Assembly (NCBI GenBank): GCA_038818725.1
Contig: JAWAYL010000012.1
Span: forward strand, 1 to 29,126
DNA from: JACIWB01 sp038818725
GTDB lineage: Archaea > Thermoplasmatota > E2 > UBA202 > JdFR-43
Reading direction: 5' to 3'
Length of the DNA stretch: 29,126 nucleotides
Shown: positions 1 to 7,138 of the stretch, piece by piece
Numbering within the stretch: position 1 is the stretch's first letter
How the letters are laid out: each line of letters opens with the position of its first letter
Program-made: the position numbers and the translations under genes
Notes under the pieces: generated by a model
Database searches by the model: none
Told to the model about the DNA's origin: nothing
What the model saw: the letters and a program-made list of their open reading frames with translations, nothing else

Positions 1-749
1 TCAAGCTTTTCAACATCAGAGTTTTCATCAAAAATAAGTTGTGGGGCACCTCTCCAACTCCTTACATACGCTCCTTTTATTCTATAAACCCTTTCTTTTT
101 CAAGCGAGAAATCCTTCCAAGAAGTGAATCTTATTCTAGCTGTTTCATCTTCAATTATTCCAGAGAAAATTTTTCTCATTTCATCTGCAATATTCACCTC
201 CCTTTCTTCTATTTCAACAATTTTTCCTCTTACTTCAACATTTGATAAGCCTGCTTTTAAATCAATCAGATTATACTTTTTTGGTGCTCTCTTAATCAGT
301 TCTATATCATAATCAAGTTTTGTTATTTCAGTCCATTCAGAAAAACTCAAGCGAGGATTTCCTTCCCATTCGCTTGATGAAGCATTCTTTATTCTTAACA
401 CGTCCCCAACTTTAATATTGAAATCCTTCCAAGCAGTGAATGGAAGTATAGCTGTTTCATCTCCTATTAGTCCATGAAATACTTTTCTTTTCTCTCCTCT
501 TACCTCCACTTCCTTTTCATCTATAAATATTATTTTTCCTACTGTATTAATGCCCCTTTCATTTGCTCTTATGTCCTTTATTTTTCTTTCTCTTGATAAT
601 TTTCCATATTTGTGTAAGATCGCCTCTTTTGCTTGACTTAAAGGAACGCCATAATCAATGAATCTTTTTAAATCCTCCTCAATTTTTTCTCTTTCAACAC
701 TAACAATTGATATGATTTCCTCTACCGCTTCCTCAATTTCATCATTCAT
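1..749 (-). CDS. Replication protein A-like ssDNA-binding protein, 5' part (partial)
   Basis: Binds single-stranded DNA in replication, repair and recombination. The open frame runs from ATG at 749 to the left edge with no stop seen, so the C-terminus lies outside. About 249 residues are visible: a charged helical N-terminal segment (about 1-50) typical of archaeal RPA, then two OB-fold-like repeats, about 65-142 and 175-245. Each repeat carries a matching core, GLIGDETAILPFTAWKDF in the first and GIIEDETARIRFTSWKDF in the second, followed by a W-x-G-x-P/A strand end. This internal duplication is the best evidence for RPA. A TATA-like box lies about 25 bases upstream, directly beside a degraded insertion sequence. 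A third OB fold or zinc finger may lie beyond the edge. Confidence 0.85.
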   Translation of the reverse strand, partial: MNDEIEEAVEEIISIVSVEREKIEEDLKRFIDYGVPLSQAKEAILHKYGKLSRERKIKDIRANERGINTVGKIIFIDEKEVEVRGEKRKVFHGLIGDETAILPFTAWKDFNIKVGDVLRIKNASSSEWEGNPRLSFSEWTEITKLDYDIELIKRAPKKYNLIDLKAGLSNVEVRGKIVEIEEREVNIADEMRKIFSGIIEDETARIRFTSWKDFSLEKERVYRIKGAYVRSWRGAPQLIFDENSDVEKL

Positions 750-768
750 AACAATAAATTTTTAAATT

Positions 769-777
769 TATATAAAA
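769..777 (-). promoter_or_regulatory. TATA-like box for the RPA gene
   Basis: The minus strand reads TTTTATATA, centred about 25 bases before the ATG at 749, as expected for a leaderless archaeal transcript. It lies within 15-20 bases of the end of the IS remnant at 791, so the upstream promoter context was rewritten by the insertion. Confidence 0.5.
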
Positions 778-790
778 TTTTGGAAACGAA

Positions 791-803
791 GTGCTTTGTT
801 GAA
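791..803 (+). repeat. Left terminal inverted repeat of the IS remnant
   Basis: GTGCTTTGTTGAA, a perfect inverted match to 1110-1122. It marks the transposase 3' end of the element. Confidence 0.75.
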
Positions 804-804
804 C

Positions 805-835
805 AATTAGTGAAAGGTTCTTCTTTTCACTAATT
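805..835. repeat. 11-bp perfect hairpin inside the IS remnant
   Basis: AATTAGTGAAA (805-815) and TTTCACTAATT (825-835) are exact inverted repeats around a 9-base loop. The hairpin lies just inside the left terminal repeat, beyond the point where transposase similarity ends. It could be a subterminal transposase site or a transcription-stopping hairpin of the element. Confidence 0.55.
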
Positions 836-861
836 CGTGGGAAAAGAAGATTAATTTTACA

Positions 862-1078
862 AACTGTCTTTGTTTTAGTTGTTTCTCCAAATATTCTTTT
901 AACTCCTGATAAGAATGTCTCTGCAGCCCATCTTTGTCCATATTTGTATTTATCCAATCTTTTTACTTTCTATAACACATTTAGCCCTTGCAGGAGACCC
1001 TCTTGCCTTAGTAGAGGCGTTTTTCCTCATCCCATGTTTCCGTACTTTCTCGCATTTTATTCCCTCCCTGAAAGGAAT
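862..1078 (-). pseudogene. DDE transposase (IS5-like) C-terminal fragment, frameshifted
   Basis: One frame (1078 to 950) reads IPFREGIKCEK... and then MRKNASTKARGSPARAK before a stop. The next frame (from 957 down to about 862) continues with YKYGQRWAAETFLSGVKRIF and GET. The two parts join if one base of an A-run near 958-962 is removed. The Tyr-Gly-x-Arg-Trp-x-x-Glu-Thr-Phe segment is the region around the last catalytic Glu in IS5-like archaeal transposases. The N-terminal two thirds, with the first two catalytic Asp residues, are absent. The assignment is recalled family pattern, not a search result. Confidence 0.75.
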
Positions 1079-1109
1079 TATGCAAGAAAATAAAAAATTT
1101 TATGATTTA

Positions 1110-1122
1110 TTCAACAAAGCAC
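1110..1122 (+). repeat. Right terminal inverted repeat of the IS remnant
   Basis: TTCAACAAAGCAC, a perfect inverted match to 791-803. It lies about 15 bases before the AT-rich promoter region of rpoK. Confidence 0.75.
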
Positions 1123-1135
1123 CAAAAAGGTAAAA

Positions 1136-1145
1136 TTTTTAAATA
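1136..1145 (+). promoter_or_regulatory. Probable TATA region for rpoK-rpsB
   Basis: TTTTTAAATA is followed by further AT-rich sequence to 1155. Initiation about 25 bases downstream would fall at about 1166-1176, giving a short leader that still contains a GGGAG motif at 1176-1180 ahead of the GTG start. Confidence 0.4.
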
Positions 1146-1183
1146 AATAAAATATTCAACTCACGAATTTTAAAAGGGAGAAA

Positions 1184-1381
1184 GTGAAGTATACAAGGTT
1201 CGAGAAAGCAAGAATAATAGGAGCAAGAGCATTGCAGATAGCAATGGGCGCACCTTTACTTATAAAAATAACAGATGATGTGATAGATCCTCTTCAACTT
1301 GCTCTCATGGAATTCGAGAAAGGAGTCATTCCCATCACTGTAAGGAGAAAAGGAAAACTTATAAAAGGACCTGTGGTATAG
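1184..1381 (+). CDS. rpoK: DNA-directed RNA polymerase subunit K
   Basis: Small assembly subunit of archaeal RNA polymerase, the homologue of eukaryotic Rpb6 and bacterial omega. The 65-residue product begins with the diagnostic TRFEKARIIGARALQIAMGA followed by PLLI, and ends with an IPITVRRK-type strand. Subunit K is normally 55-90 residues, so this is full length. The start is GTG, with GGGAG three bases upstream. The stop at 1379-1381 is seven bases before rpsB. This fits the conserved archaeal rpoN-rpoK-(eno)-rpsB cluster, but rpoN, uS9, uL13 and enolase are not adjacent here. The IS remnant lies immediately upstream. Confidence 0.95.
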   Translation: MKYTRFEKARIIGARALQIAMGAPLLIKITDDVIDPLQLALMEFEKGVIPITVRRKGKLIKGPVV

Positions 1382-1388
1382 GGGTAAG

Positions 1389-1991
1389 ATGGAAGAGAAA
1401 AAATTGCTTGTTCCAGAAGAAACATACATTTCATGCGGTGCGGAAATTGGCACTCAACAAAAAACCGAACATATGAGAGCATTTATTGCAAGGGTAAGAA
1501 ATGATGGTCTATATCTTATAGACATAGAGGAAACAGATAAAAGAATAAGACACGCTGCAAAATTGCTTGCAAGATATGATCCGAAGAAGGTTGCGGTTGT
1601 TGCTGTAAGGCTTTATGCGCACAAACCAATAAAAATGCTTTCAGAGACATGTGGGTTTATTGCGATGCCTGGAAGATTTCCGCCTGGCACATTTACAAAC
1701 CCAAATTCTGAAGATTATAAGGAAGTAGATATACTGGTGGTGAATGACCCCATTGGAGATAAGCAGGCGATGAATGAGGCAATAAAGGTTGGTTTGCCAA
1801 TCGTTGCTCTTTGTGACACAAATAATGAGACAAGCTTTGTTGATATTGTTATTCCAGTGAATAACAAAGGAAGAAAATCTCTTGCATTAACCTACTGGCT
1901 TCTTGCAAGGGAAATATTAAAGGCAAGAGGAGAAATAAAAAATGATAGCGATTTTCAATATAGAATAGAGGATTTTGAAGCAGAGCTGTGA
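1389..1991 (+). CDS. rpsB: Small ribosomal subunit protein uS2
   Basis: Component of the 30S subunit. The 200-residue product starts with LLVPEETYISCGAEIGTQQK, has the uS2 core (a DIEETDKRIRHAAKLLARYD region near residue 45) and the RFPPGTFTNP motif near residue 97. A GLPIVALCDTNNE segment with a D/N-rich tail follows, as in archaeal and eukaryotic uS2. Length is typical for Archaea. It is cotranscribed with rpoK: seven bases separate them, with a GGGGTAAG stretch acting as a ribosome binding site. Its TGA directly abuts the convergent TIP49 stop. Confidence 0.97.
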   Translation: MEEKKLLVPEETYISCGAEIGTQQKTEHMRAFIARVRNDGLYLIDIEETDKRIRHAAKLLARYDPKKVAVVAVRLYAHKPIKMLSETCGFIAMPGRFPPGTFTNPNSEDYKEVDILVVNDPIGDKQAMNEAIKVGLPIVALCDTNNETSFVDIVIPVNNKGRKSLALTYWLLAREILKARGEIKNDSDFQYRIEDFEAEL

Positions 1992-3311
1992 TTATTCACC
2001 AAGCATAATCTCTTCATACTCTTTTAAATATTTTATTGATCTTTTTACATCAACAAATAATTTTTCCACCTCTTTTATATCCTCAACAATTATTTTATTC
2101 CTCTTTTTGTTGCTTGCAATATATGAAGAAGGTGTTATGAGTTGCACTGCATAGCGAAGTGAAGTTTTGCTTCCTATTTCAGTTAAATATTCAAGAGCTT
2201 CTTTTTCAATGTTTACCTTTTCCTCCTCTATTCTTATTTCAAGTATTTTTTTAATTTCCTCCTTGCTATAGTTTTTTGTTGTTATTATTAGCAATCTATC
2301 TATTAAATCAATAGGGATTCCATGAGGGGATTTTAAATCAGTTCCTCTTATCCTTGAAATTCCTCTATTTGAAGCAAGAATTATTATAGGGGCAAGTTCT
2401 GATTCCATTGCCCTGTTTAAAAATGCAAATGCTTCTATATCAAGCATATGCACTTCATCTATAAAAAGAACGCCAGGAATTATTTCCGCCTTTCCAGAAT
2501 CTACCCATTCTTTAACTGTCTCATCTACTTCCTGTCTTGTTTCATTTGTTATTTCTTCTTTTCCTCCAAAAAATAAAGAGAAAAATCCTCTTTTAGTAGA
2601 TGCAACATCCAAATCATATAAAGAGACAACATAAACAAATTCCTTTTCTTTTGCTATGCTTCCTTCAGGTAAATCAACAGTTTCCTTTATTGAGATGTCC
2701 GCATCTTCTGCTTTTGTCCTCCCAATTTTTACAATTCTTCCACTATCTGCATCAATTTGAATTACATCTCCTATCTCCACGCCTTGCTGTATAAGATTAT
2801 TTGCAAATATTTCGTCAACTTTAAACTGCTTTTCCTCATCTTTTGTTCGAAGCTTTATTATTGCTGATTTCGGAATTTGCTGGTAAGGATTGTAAGGATG
2901 CTGAACTTTTTGAATTTCAATAAAAGTAACTTCTCCTTCATATATCTTCCTTATCTCATGAATTCTTACCCCTATTGCTTTCCGCATTGCCTGCATCAAA
3001 AATTCTGTTTTTTTCATTTCAACAGAATATATTTCTGAGCCAGAAATTGAAACAAAAGGCACATCTTTGCCTAACTCTTTTGCAATTCCAACAGCTATCG
3101 CGGTTTTTCCTGTGCCAGGCGGGCCCGCAAGCAGCACAGCCCGCCCTGCAAACTTTCCGTTTTTTACCATTTCGACAATTATTCCTGCTGCCTCTCTCGC
3201 TTCTTTCTGTCCTACAAGTCCATCTGCTCCATCTATGGCTTTCATATTTTCCAAACCAAGTCCCTTTACATGTGAATGACTGCTTATTCTTTCAAATCTT
3301 TTCTCCTCCAT
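1992..3311 (-). CDS. TIP49 (RuvB-like) AAA+ ATPase
   Basis: Archaeal homologue of eukaryotic RuvBL1/RuvBL2 (pontin/reptin), hexameric ATPases used in remodelling and assembly of complexes. The 439 residues show the N-terminal SHSHVKGLGL motif (12-21), Walker A GPPGTGKT (63-70), an inserted OB-like domain II (about 125-240), Walker B LFIDEVHML (282-290), sensor-1 ASNRG (313-317) and the DLIDRLLI arginine-finger region (335-342). The C-terminal helical lid carries the ISxKTSLRYAVQLI-like sensor-2 region. Domain II separates it from bacterial RuvB. The gene is monocistronic and abuts rpsB tail to tail. Its partners in Archaea are unclear. Confidence 0.93.
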   Translation of the reverse strand: MEEKRFERISSHSHVKGLGLENMKAIDGADGLVGQKEAREAAGIIVEMVKNGKFAGRAVLLAGPPGTGKTAIAVGIAKELGKDVPFVSISGSEIYSVEMKKTEFLMQAMRKAIGVRIHEIRKIYEGEVTFIEIQKVQHPYNPYQQIPKSAIIKLRTKDEEKQFKVDEIFANNLIQQGVEIGDVIQIDADSGRIVKIGRTKAEDADISIKETVDLPEGSIAKEKEFVYVVSLYDLDVASTKRGFFSLFFGGKEEITNETRQEVDETVKEWVDSGKAEIIPGVLFIDEVHMLDIEAFAFLNRAMESELAPIIILASNRGISRIRGTDLKSPHGIPIDLIDRLLIITTKNYSKEEIKKILEIRIEEEKVNIEKEALEYLTEIGSKTSLRYAVQLITPSSYIASNKKRNKIIVEDIKEVEKLFVDVKRSIKYLKEYEEIMLGE

Positions 3312-3330
3312 GGTTGTTTAATCTAAAAAA

Positions 3331-3340
3331 TTTTTAAAAT
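3331..3340 (-). promoter_or_regulatory. TATA-like box for the TIP49 gene
   Basis: The minus strand reads ATTTTAAAAA, centred about 25 bases before the ATG at 3311. This fits leaderless initiation. Confidence 0.45.
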
Positions 3341-3353
3341 TTTCTATCTTTTC

Positions 3354-3429
3354 TTGCTATAGAAAATAGGTGAATTAAAAGAGCCTATGTTAAGCTGCAT
3401 AGCAATTTTATATATGGCATACACCTATT
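3354..3429. repeat. Nested, competing inverted repeats in non-coding DNA
   Basis: Three short perfect inverted repeats share one stretch: TTGCTAT (3354-3360) with ATAGCAA (3399-3405), AATAGGTG (3365-3372) with CACCTATT (3422-3429), and CTATG (3385-3389) with CATAG (3398-3402). The first and third use overlapping arms, so the folds are alternatives. A TTTATATA at 3407-3414 could be a plus-strand promoter. Nothing in 3312-3472 looks coding. A small structured RNA or a transposon end are both possible. Confidence 0.35.
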
Positions 3430-3472
3430 CGGCTAAGAGAACTTAAATCAAGCCCTCGCAGAACAAGCGAAG

Positions 3473-3791
3473 TCATCCTCCTAACCTTTCTGGGAAATAC
3501 TTTTTTCTTAAGCATGCTCCAATTCCAGGAATTGCCAATTCTGCTCTTATTCTATTCTTCCATTTTGTCGCTTTTTCTTTACATACATAAATTCTCTTTT
3601 CAAGCAACATATGATTGAGGTAATAAATTTGTAAATCAGCTAAAATTCTAGCTTTTTAAAGGATGAGATAGCTTTATTTTATATCTTTCTTTTCTAGCCA
3701 TTATTGGCTAATATAATCCGGTTGCTTCCCTTGCTATTTCAATTAATGCTCTTTTCTATGTTTTAATTTTACCTTCTTTTATTATTTCCAT
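3473..3791 (-). pseudogene. Decayed gene of unknown function, about 105 codons
   Basis: Reading from ATG at 3791, the frame gives MEIIKEGKIKT, TAG, KRALIEIAREATGLY, TAG, PIMARKERYKIKLSHPLK. It then needs removal of one A from a run at 3653-3657 to continue for 59 codons (ARILADLQIYYLN... to ...RAELAIPGIGACLRKKYF and PERLGG) to a TGA at 3473-3475. The sequence between lesions is protein-like, with basic amphipathic helices. Both TAGs could come from TGG by a single change. The last 45 codons form an intact ORF from ATG at 3610. I do not recognise the family. It may be a lost transposon or plasmid gene. Confidence 0.45.
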
Positions 3792-3886
3792 CATTACTAT
3801 AGCCTGCTAGCATGCTCTTGATATGTTTGATGGCTTTATCATCATGCTATCCAGACCAATTAATAAATCTTAAATATCCAAAAATA

Positions 3887-4801
3887 ATGAAAATTATGGG
3901 AAAGGGATATGGATATGGAAAGGTAATTCTTTTCAATGAGCATTTTGTTGTTTATGGGGTGCCAGCAATTGCTTCTGCAATAGATAAAAAAACAATTGCT
4001 GAGGTTAAAAAAATAGAAGGAAAGGATATAATACATGATGATAGAGATGCAACACCAGGCTATAAGGAAGAAAAACTTCATCAACAGATTGAATCAATAA
4101 AGAGAATAAAGGAAAAAATGAAGGTTAGAGATTTTTTTGAAATAAGGCTTCATGGCGATTTAAAGGCAACAAGTGGTGTGGGGGCGAGCGCAGCAAGCTG
4201 TGTTGCAATAGCAAGAGCAATAGCAGATGAATTAAAAATGAAACTAAGTGATGAAGAAATTAATGAAATTGCATATGAAGGAGAAAAAGCATATCATGGC
4301 AGTCCTTCTGGAATAGATAATGCTTGCTCAACTTTTGGTGGATTAATCTGGTTTGTAAAAGGAAAGGAAATTGAAAAAATAAAAGTTAAGCCAGTTGAAA
4401 TTGTTATGGGAGATACAGGAATAACAACAGATACAAAGAAAGCAGTAGAAGGAGTTAGGCAGAGAAGAGAAATTTATAGAGAAAAATATGATGAAATATT
4501 TGAAGAAGCAAATAAAATTGCATGTGAAGCAAAAAAAGCGTTAATGAAAGAAGATTGGAAAAAAGTTGGAATGCTTATGAATAAAAATCATGAACTTCTT
4601 CGCCAAATAGAAGTTTCATGTGATGAACTTGATATGCTTGTTGAAATTGCGAGAAAAAATGGGGCAATAGGAGCAAAAATGACAGGAAGCGGGCTCGGCG
4701 GATATATGGTCGCCCTCACGCCAGGCGAAGCACAAGAAAAAGTGGCAAGAGCAATTGAAAAGGAAGGATTTTTTGCATTGCGCACAAGAATAGGGATTTA
4801 A
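3887..4801 (+). CDS. mvk: Mevalonate kinase (GHMP family)
   Basis: Phosphorylates mevalonate to 5-phosphomevalonate in isoprenoid and archaeal lipid synthesis. The three GHMP motifs are present: N-terminal GYGYGKVILFNEHFVVYG, the ATP loop ATSGVGASAASC, and C-terminal KMTGSGLGGYMVAL. The signature SPSGIDNACSTFGGLIWF is typical of mevalonate kinase. The 304-residue length from ATG 3887 is normal. The frame stays open upstream to 3812, but that extension has no similarity and overlaps promoter-like DNA (CTTAAATAT, 3869-3877). ATG 3896 is an alternative. Motif 1 has LFNEH where LFGEH is common. Having mevalonate kinase sets this organism apart from Thermoplasmatales that use mevalonate 3-kinase. 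It follows rpsB at a distance, as in many archaea. Confidence 0.9.
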   Translation: MKIMGKGYGYGKVILFNEHFVVYGVPAIASAIDKKTIAEVKKIEGKDIIHDDRDATPGYKEEKLHQQIESIKRIKEKMKVRDFFEIRLHGDLKATSGVGASAASCVAIARAIADELKMKLSDEEINEIAYEGEKAYHGSPSGIDNACSTFGGLIWFVKGKEIEKIKVKPVEIVMGDTGITTDTKKAVEGVRQRREIYREKYDEIFEEANKIACEAKKALMKEDWKKVGMLMNKNHELLRQIEVSCDELDMLVEIARKNGAIGAKMTGSGLGGYMVALTPGEAQEKVARAIEKEGFFALRTRIGI

Positions 4802-4880
4802 AAATGGTAAGGTCATTTAAGTTTAGCATTGCAAGAGAGTGTGGAATGCTAAAGTTAACAGCACCTAAAAATTGAAGAAA

Positions 4881-4890
4881 TAATAAATAG
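4881..4890 (+). promoter_or_regulatory. TATA-like box for the small winged-helix gene
   Basis: TAATAAATAG is centred about 24 bases before the GTG at 4909, and so favours that start over the TTG at 4891, which directly follows the box. Confidence 0.35.
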
Positions 4891-4908
4891 TTGAAATGCT
4901 TTAAAAAT

Positions 4909-5130
4909 GTGATTGAAGAAGTTGCTGAAGACATATTGCTTGTGCTGCTTGTTCATAATGTAGAAAATAAAGATGGATGGGTTGTTAAAGATTATTTGAA
5001 GATAAAATTAGAAAATGACATTGAGGATGCCTTATCTTTTCTCGAAAAGAATGGGTTTATTGAAATTAAAGATGAAAATCATTTGAGAATAACAAAAAAA
5101 GGTATATCATATATTTTAGAGAGGGTTTAG
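4909..5130 (+). CDS. Small winged-helix DNA-binding-like protein
   Basis: About 73 residues from GTG 4909. TTG 4891 would add six residues. The layout is helix (VIEEVAEDILLVLLVHNV), a short helix (WVVKDYLKIKLE), a likely recognition helix (DIEDALSFLEKNG) and a beta wing (FIEIKDENHLRITKKG), which is the order of a winged helix-turn-helix. There is no effector domain. It may be a compact transcription regulator or a nucleic-acid-binding partner. It lies downstream of mvk and converges on the RNase J gene with a 15-base overlap. The fold call rests on pattern only and no specific family is recognised. Confidence 0.65.
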   Translation: MIEEVAEDILLVLLVHNVENKDGWVVKDYLKIKLENDIEDALSFLEKNGFIEIKDENHLRITKKGISYILERV

Positions 5131-6429
5131 AGAAATGCTCTGTCCATTCTGAATTATATAAACATTTTTTCCAAGTTCATATCCCATTTCATTGGCAAGC
5201 GTTGCAAATGAAGAACATTTTTTTATGTCTCCATGTGCTGGCAAAATATTTAAAGGAGAAACAATTTTTATTAAATCCCTCAAATCTTCTCTGGAAGCAT
5301 GACCTGATACATGAATATCTTTAAATATTCTAGCTTTCTTCCTTCTTATCTTATCTTCAAGAATCTGCCTGTTTGCCTGTATTGTTGGCGTAGGTATCAC
5401 TTCACATGAGAATATAACGAAATCATTTTCAGAAATTTTAATAGGCAATTCATCATTCACAATTTGAGTAAGAACCGCATCTTTTTCTCCCATTCCACCA
5501 GTTACAATAAAGATATAATCGCTCTTTTTCTCATTCATTTCCGCAAGCTTTTTTTCCATTCTTTTAGCATTTTCTATTATATCTGCATCTTTTGAAAAAT
5601 TTATTAGTTTCAATTTTTCAGCTGATTCAATATAATCATAAAGAGATTTACCTATAAAAACCGCCCTCCTTTTCAGAATTTTAGCTATTTCAAGCATACT
5701 TTTTAGCCTTGCTATATGTGATGAAAATGTTGTTAAAAAAATTCCATGCCCTTCTGTCTCCATACCAAGAATTATATCTTTAAGCATTTCTCTTGCTATT
5801 GTTTCTGAAAATGTTTTTCTTTCCTCATCAACATTTGTTGAGTCTGCAATCAAAAGCAAAACATCCTTTATTTCTCTAAGCCTTTTTATATTTGTCTTCC
5901 CCCCAATTACTGGATGATTATCATTTTTATAATCTAGAGCATATATTATGCTTCCATAACTTGTTTTCAAATGCACCAATGTTGATTGAGGAATTGAATG
6001 AGTTACATTTATGAATTCTACCTCAATGTTTTTAGAAATACGATATGTTGAATTTACATTTGTTCTTACAATTCTATTGCTCAAATTTTTTGAATGCCTA
6101 TTTATGATTTCACTTGTATAAGGTGTAGTAATTATTTTACAATCATAGTGCGAGGCAAGCCATTTTATCCCACCAACATGGTCAAGATGTGCATGGGATA
6201 TTATTATTGCCCTGATTTTATCCCTCAAATTTCTTATTTTTTTATCATCTGGGATAGCTCCCTCATCAATCAATGCCTGTGTATCCATCTTTAAACCTTT
6301 TTCTTGGAATGCAATAAATCTATCCATATAAAGTCCCATATCTAAGATAACTGCTTCGTCCTCGAATTCAATGCAACTCATATTCTTTCCAACTTCTTCA
6401 TATCCTCCAATTCCATGAACTTTTATCAT
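5116..6429 (-). CDS. Archaeal RNase J-type beta-CASP ribonuclease
   Basis: Metallo-beta-lactamase/beta-CASP nuclease of the RNase J family, expected to act as a 5'-3' exoribonuclease in mRNA decay and 5'-end trimming. From ATG 6429 it has 437 residues. N-terminal GIGGYEEVGKNMSCIEF and the metal motif HAHLDH (79-84) are clear. The beta-CASP part follows, and C-terminal HVSGHASREDL and LPAHGD supply further metal-binding histidines. The in-frame ATG at 6444 lies inside the preceding gene, so 6429, one base after that gene's TAA, is preferred. It is the last gene of a unit with an acyl-CoA synthetase and a phosphoesterase. It lacks the KH domains of the archaeal CPSF-like nucleases. Confidence 0.92.
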   Translation of the reverse strand: MIKVHGIGGYEEVGKNMSCIEFEDEAVILDMGLYMDRFIAFQEKGLKMDTQALIDEGAIPDDKKIRNLRDKIRAIIISHAHLDHVGGIKWLASHYDCKIITTPYTSEIINRHSKNLSNRIVRTNVNSTYRISKNIEVEFINVTHSIPQSTLVHLKTSYGSIIYALDYKNDNHPVIGGKTNIKRLREIKDVLLLIADSTNVDEERKTFSETIAREMLKDIILGMETEGHGIFLTTFSSHIARLKSMLEIAKILKRRAVFIGKSLYDYIESAEKLKLINFSKDADIIENAKRMEKKLAEMNEKKSDYIFIVTGGMGEKDAVLTQIVNDELPIKISENDFVIFSCEVIPTPTIQANRQILEDKIRRKKARIFKDIHVSGHASREDLRDLIKIVSPLNILPAHGDIKKCSSFATLANEMGYELGKNVYIIQNGQSISLNPL

Positions 6430-6430
6430 T

Positions 6431-7138
6431 TTATTTCCCCTCAAAAACTATTACTTTTTCTTTTCCATCAGATACATTTATTTTCCTTATTTTTATTTTT
6501 TTATCCATTTCAACAATGTTAAAAGATTGAGTGTATGGTGTGCGCTCACAAGAAAGTGTGCCAGCAGTGGAGACAATTATATTATTTATTTCCCATACCC
6601 ATGGAACATGCTTATGCCCATTTAAAACAACCTTAACTTCATATTCAGTGAGCAATTTAAGCACATCTCCTGCATCAACAAGAACATTTCTCTCTCTTCC
6701 TGTATCAGGGATAGGAAGCAAGTGATGATGCAAAACAATTATTGAATTCTTCCCTATATGGCGTTTCATTTTTCCTATTTGCTCCCTCCCAATATGCCCT
6801 TCATCTAAATCTGGCTGACTGCTATCAAGTCCCACAAACTTATATTTCCCTATTTTTTTAACAAAAAATCTATCGCCAATATATTCTTCAAATACACTCG
6901 CCCCTTGATGGCGGGCGTCGTGGTTGCCTGGTATTGCAAGATATTCACAATTTATATTGTCAAGCAATCTTTTAACTCCTTTATATTCCTTTTTCAGCCC
7001 GTAATCAGTTAAATCACCTGTTATAACAACAATATCTGGATTTTCTCTGTTTAATCTTTCAATACCTATTTTTGCCATCTTTTCCATAAACATCCAGCTC
7101 ATCCCAAAATGGATATCAGATATGTGAGCTATTTTCAT
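6431..7138 (-). CDS. Calcineurin-like metallophosphoesterase
   Basis: A 235-residue cytosolic binuclear-metal phosphoesterase resembling the CpdA/Icc cyclic-nucleotide phosphodiesterase group. The ordered metal motifs are all present: SDIHFG (8-12), GDLTD (41-45), GNHD (71-74), HHH (137-139) and GHKH (174-177). There is no signal peptide or membrane span. The start ATG overlaps the TGA of the acyl-CoA synthetase gene (ATGA), and RNase J starts one base after its TAA, so all three are probably translated from one message. The substrate cannot be told from sequence. Cyclic nucleotides, 2',3'-cyclic RNA ends or a nucleotide by-product are possible. Confidence 0.9.
   Translation of the reverse strand: MKIAHISDIHFGMSWMFMEKMAKIGIERLNRENPDIVVITGDLTDYGLKKEYKGVKRLLDNINCEYLAIPGNHDARHQGASVFEEYIGDRFFVKKIGKYKFVGLDSSQPDLDEGHIGREQIGKMKRHIGKNSIIVLHHHLLPIPDTGRERNVLVDAGDVLKLLTEYEVKVVLNGHKHVPWVWEINNIIVSTAGTLSCERTPYTQSFNIVEMDKKIKIRKINVSDGKEKVIVFEGK

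Larger units (their letters stand above)
791..1122 (-). mobile_element. Degraded 332-bp insertion sequence with 13-bp terminal inverted repeats
   Basis: GTGCTTTGTTGAA at 791-803 is repeated exactly and inverted as TTCAACAAAGCAC at 1110-1122. Between them, on the minus strand, lies the frameshifted C-terminal part of a DDE transposase. The element is far too short for a full transposase, so it is an internally deleted, non-autonomous (MITE-like) derivative or a relic. No convincing target-site duplication was seen next to the repeats. It separates the divergent RPA and rpoK genes. The core TGCTTTGTTG recurs at 28941-28950 before another transposase fragment. Confidence 0.75.

Noticed and set aside
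2600..3337. Long plus-strand frames opposite the TIP49 gene
   Set aside because: Low-complexity Leu/Gln/Phe-rich translations that mirror the codon bias of the real minus-strand gene.
3401..3500. Possible tRNA or C/D box RNA
   Set aside because: No TTCRANNC-type T-loop, no acceptor pairing and no clear paired C and D boxes were found on either strand.
3695..3710. TAGCCA-TTAT-TGGCTA hairpin
   Set aside because: A 6-bp stem in AT-rich DNA inside the decayed gene is expected by chance.
3473..3791. In-frame TAG codons as pyrrolysine in the unknown gene
   Set aside because: TAG is used as an ordinary stop in nifS and rpoK here, the gene also has a frameshift, and no Pyl genes are in the window. 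Decay is simpler.
3812..3886. Upstream extension of mevalonate kinase to ATG 3812
   Set aside because: The extra 25 residues have no family similarity and overlap promoter-like DNA; homologues start close to the GKVILF motif.
4804..4875. 23-codon ORF (MVRSFKFSIARECGM...) between mvk and the winged-helix gene
   Set aside because: Too short to judge and no recognisable family. It contains a weak AGCATT/AATGCT inverted repeat but no other support.
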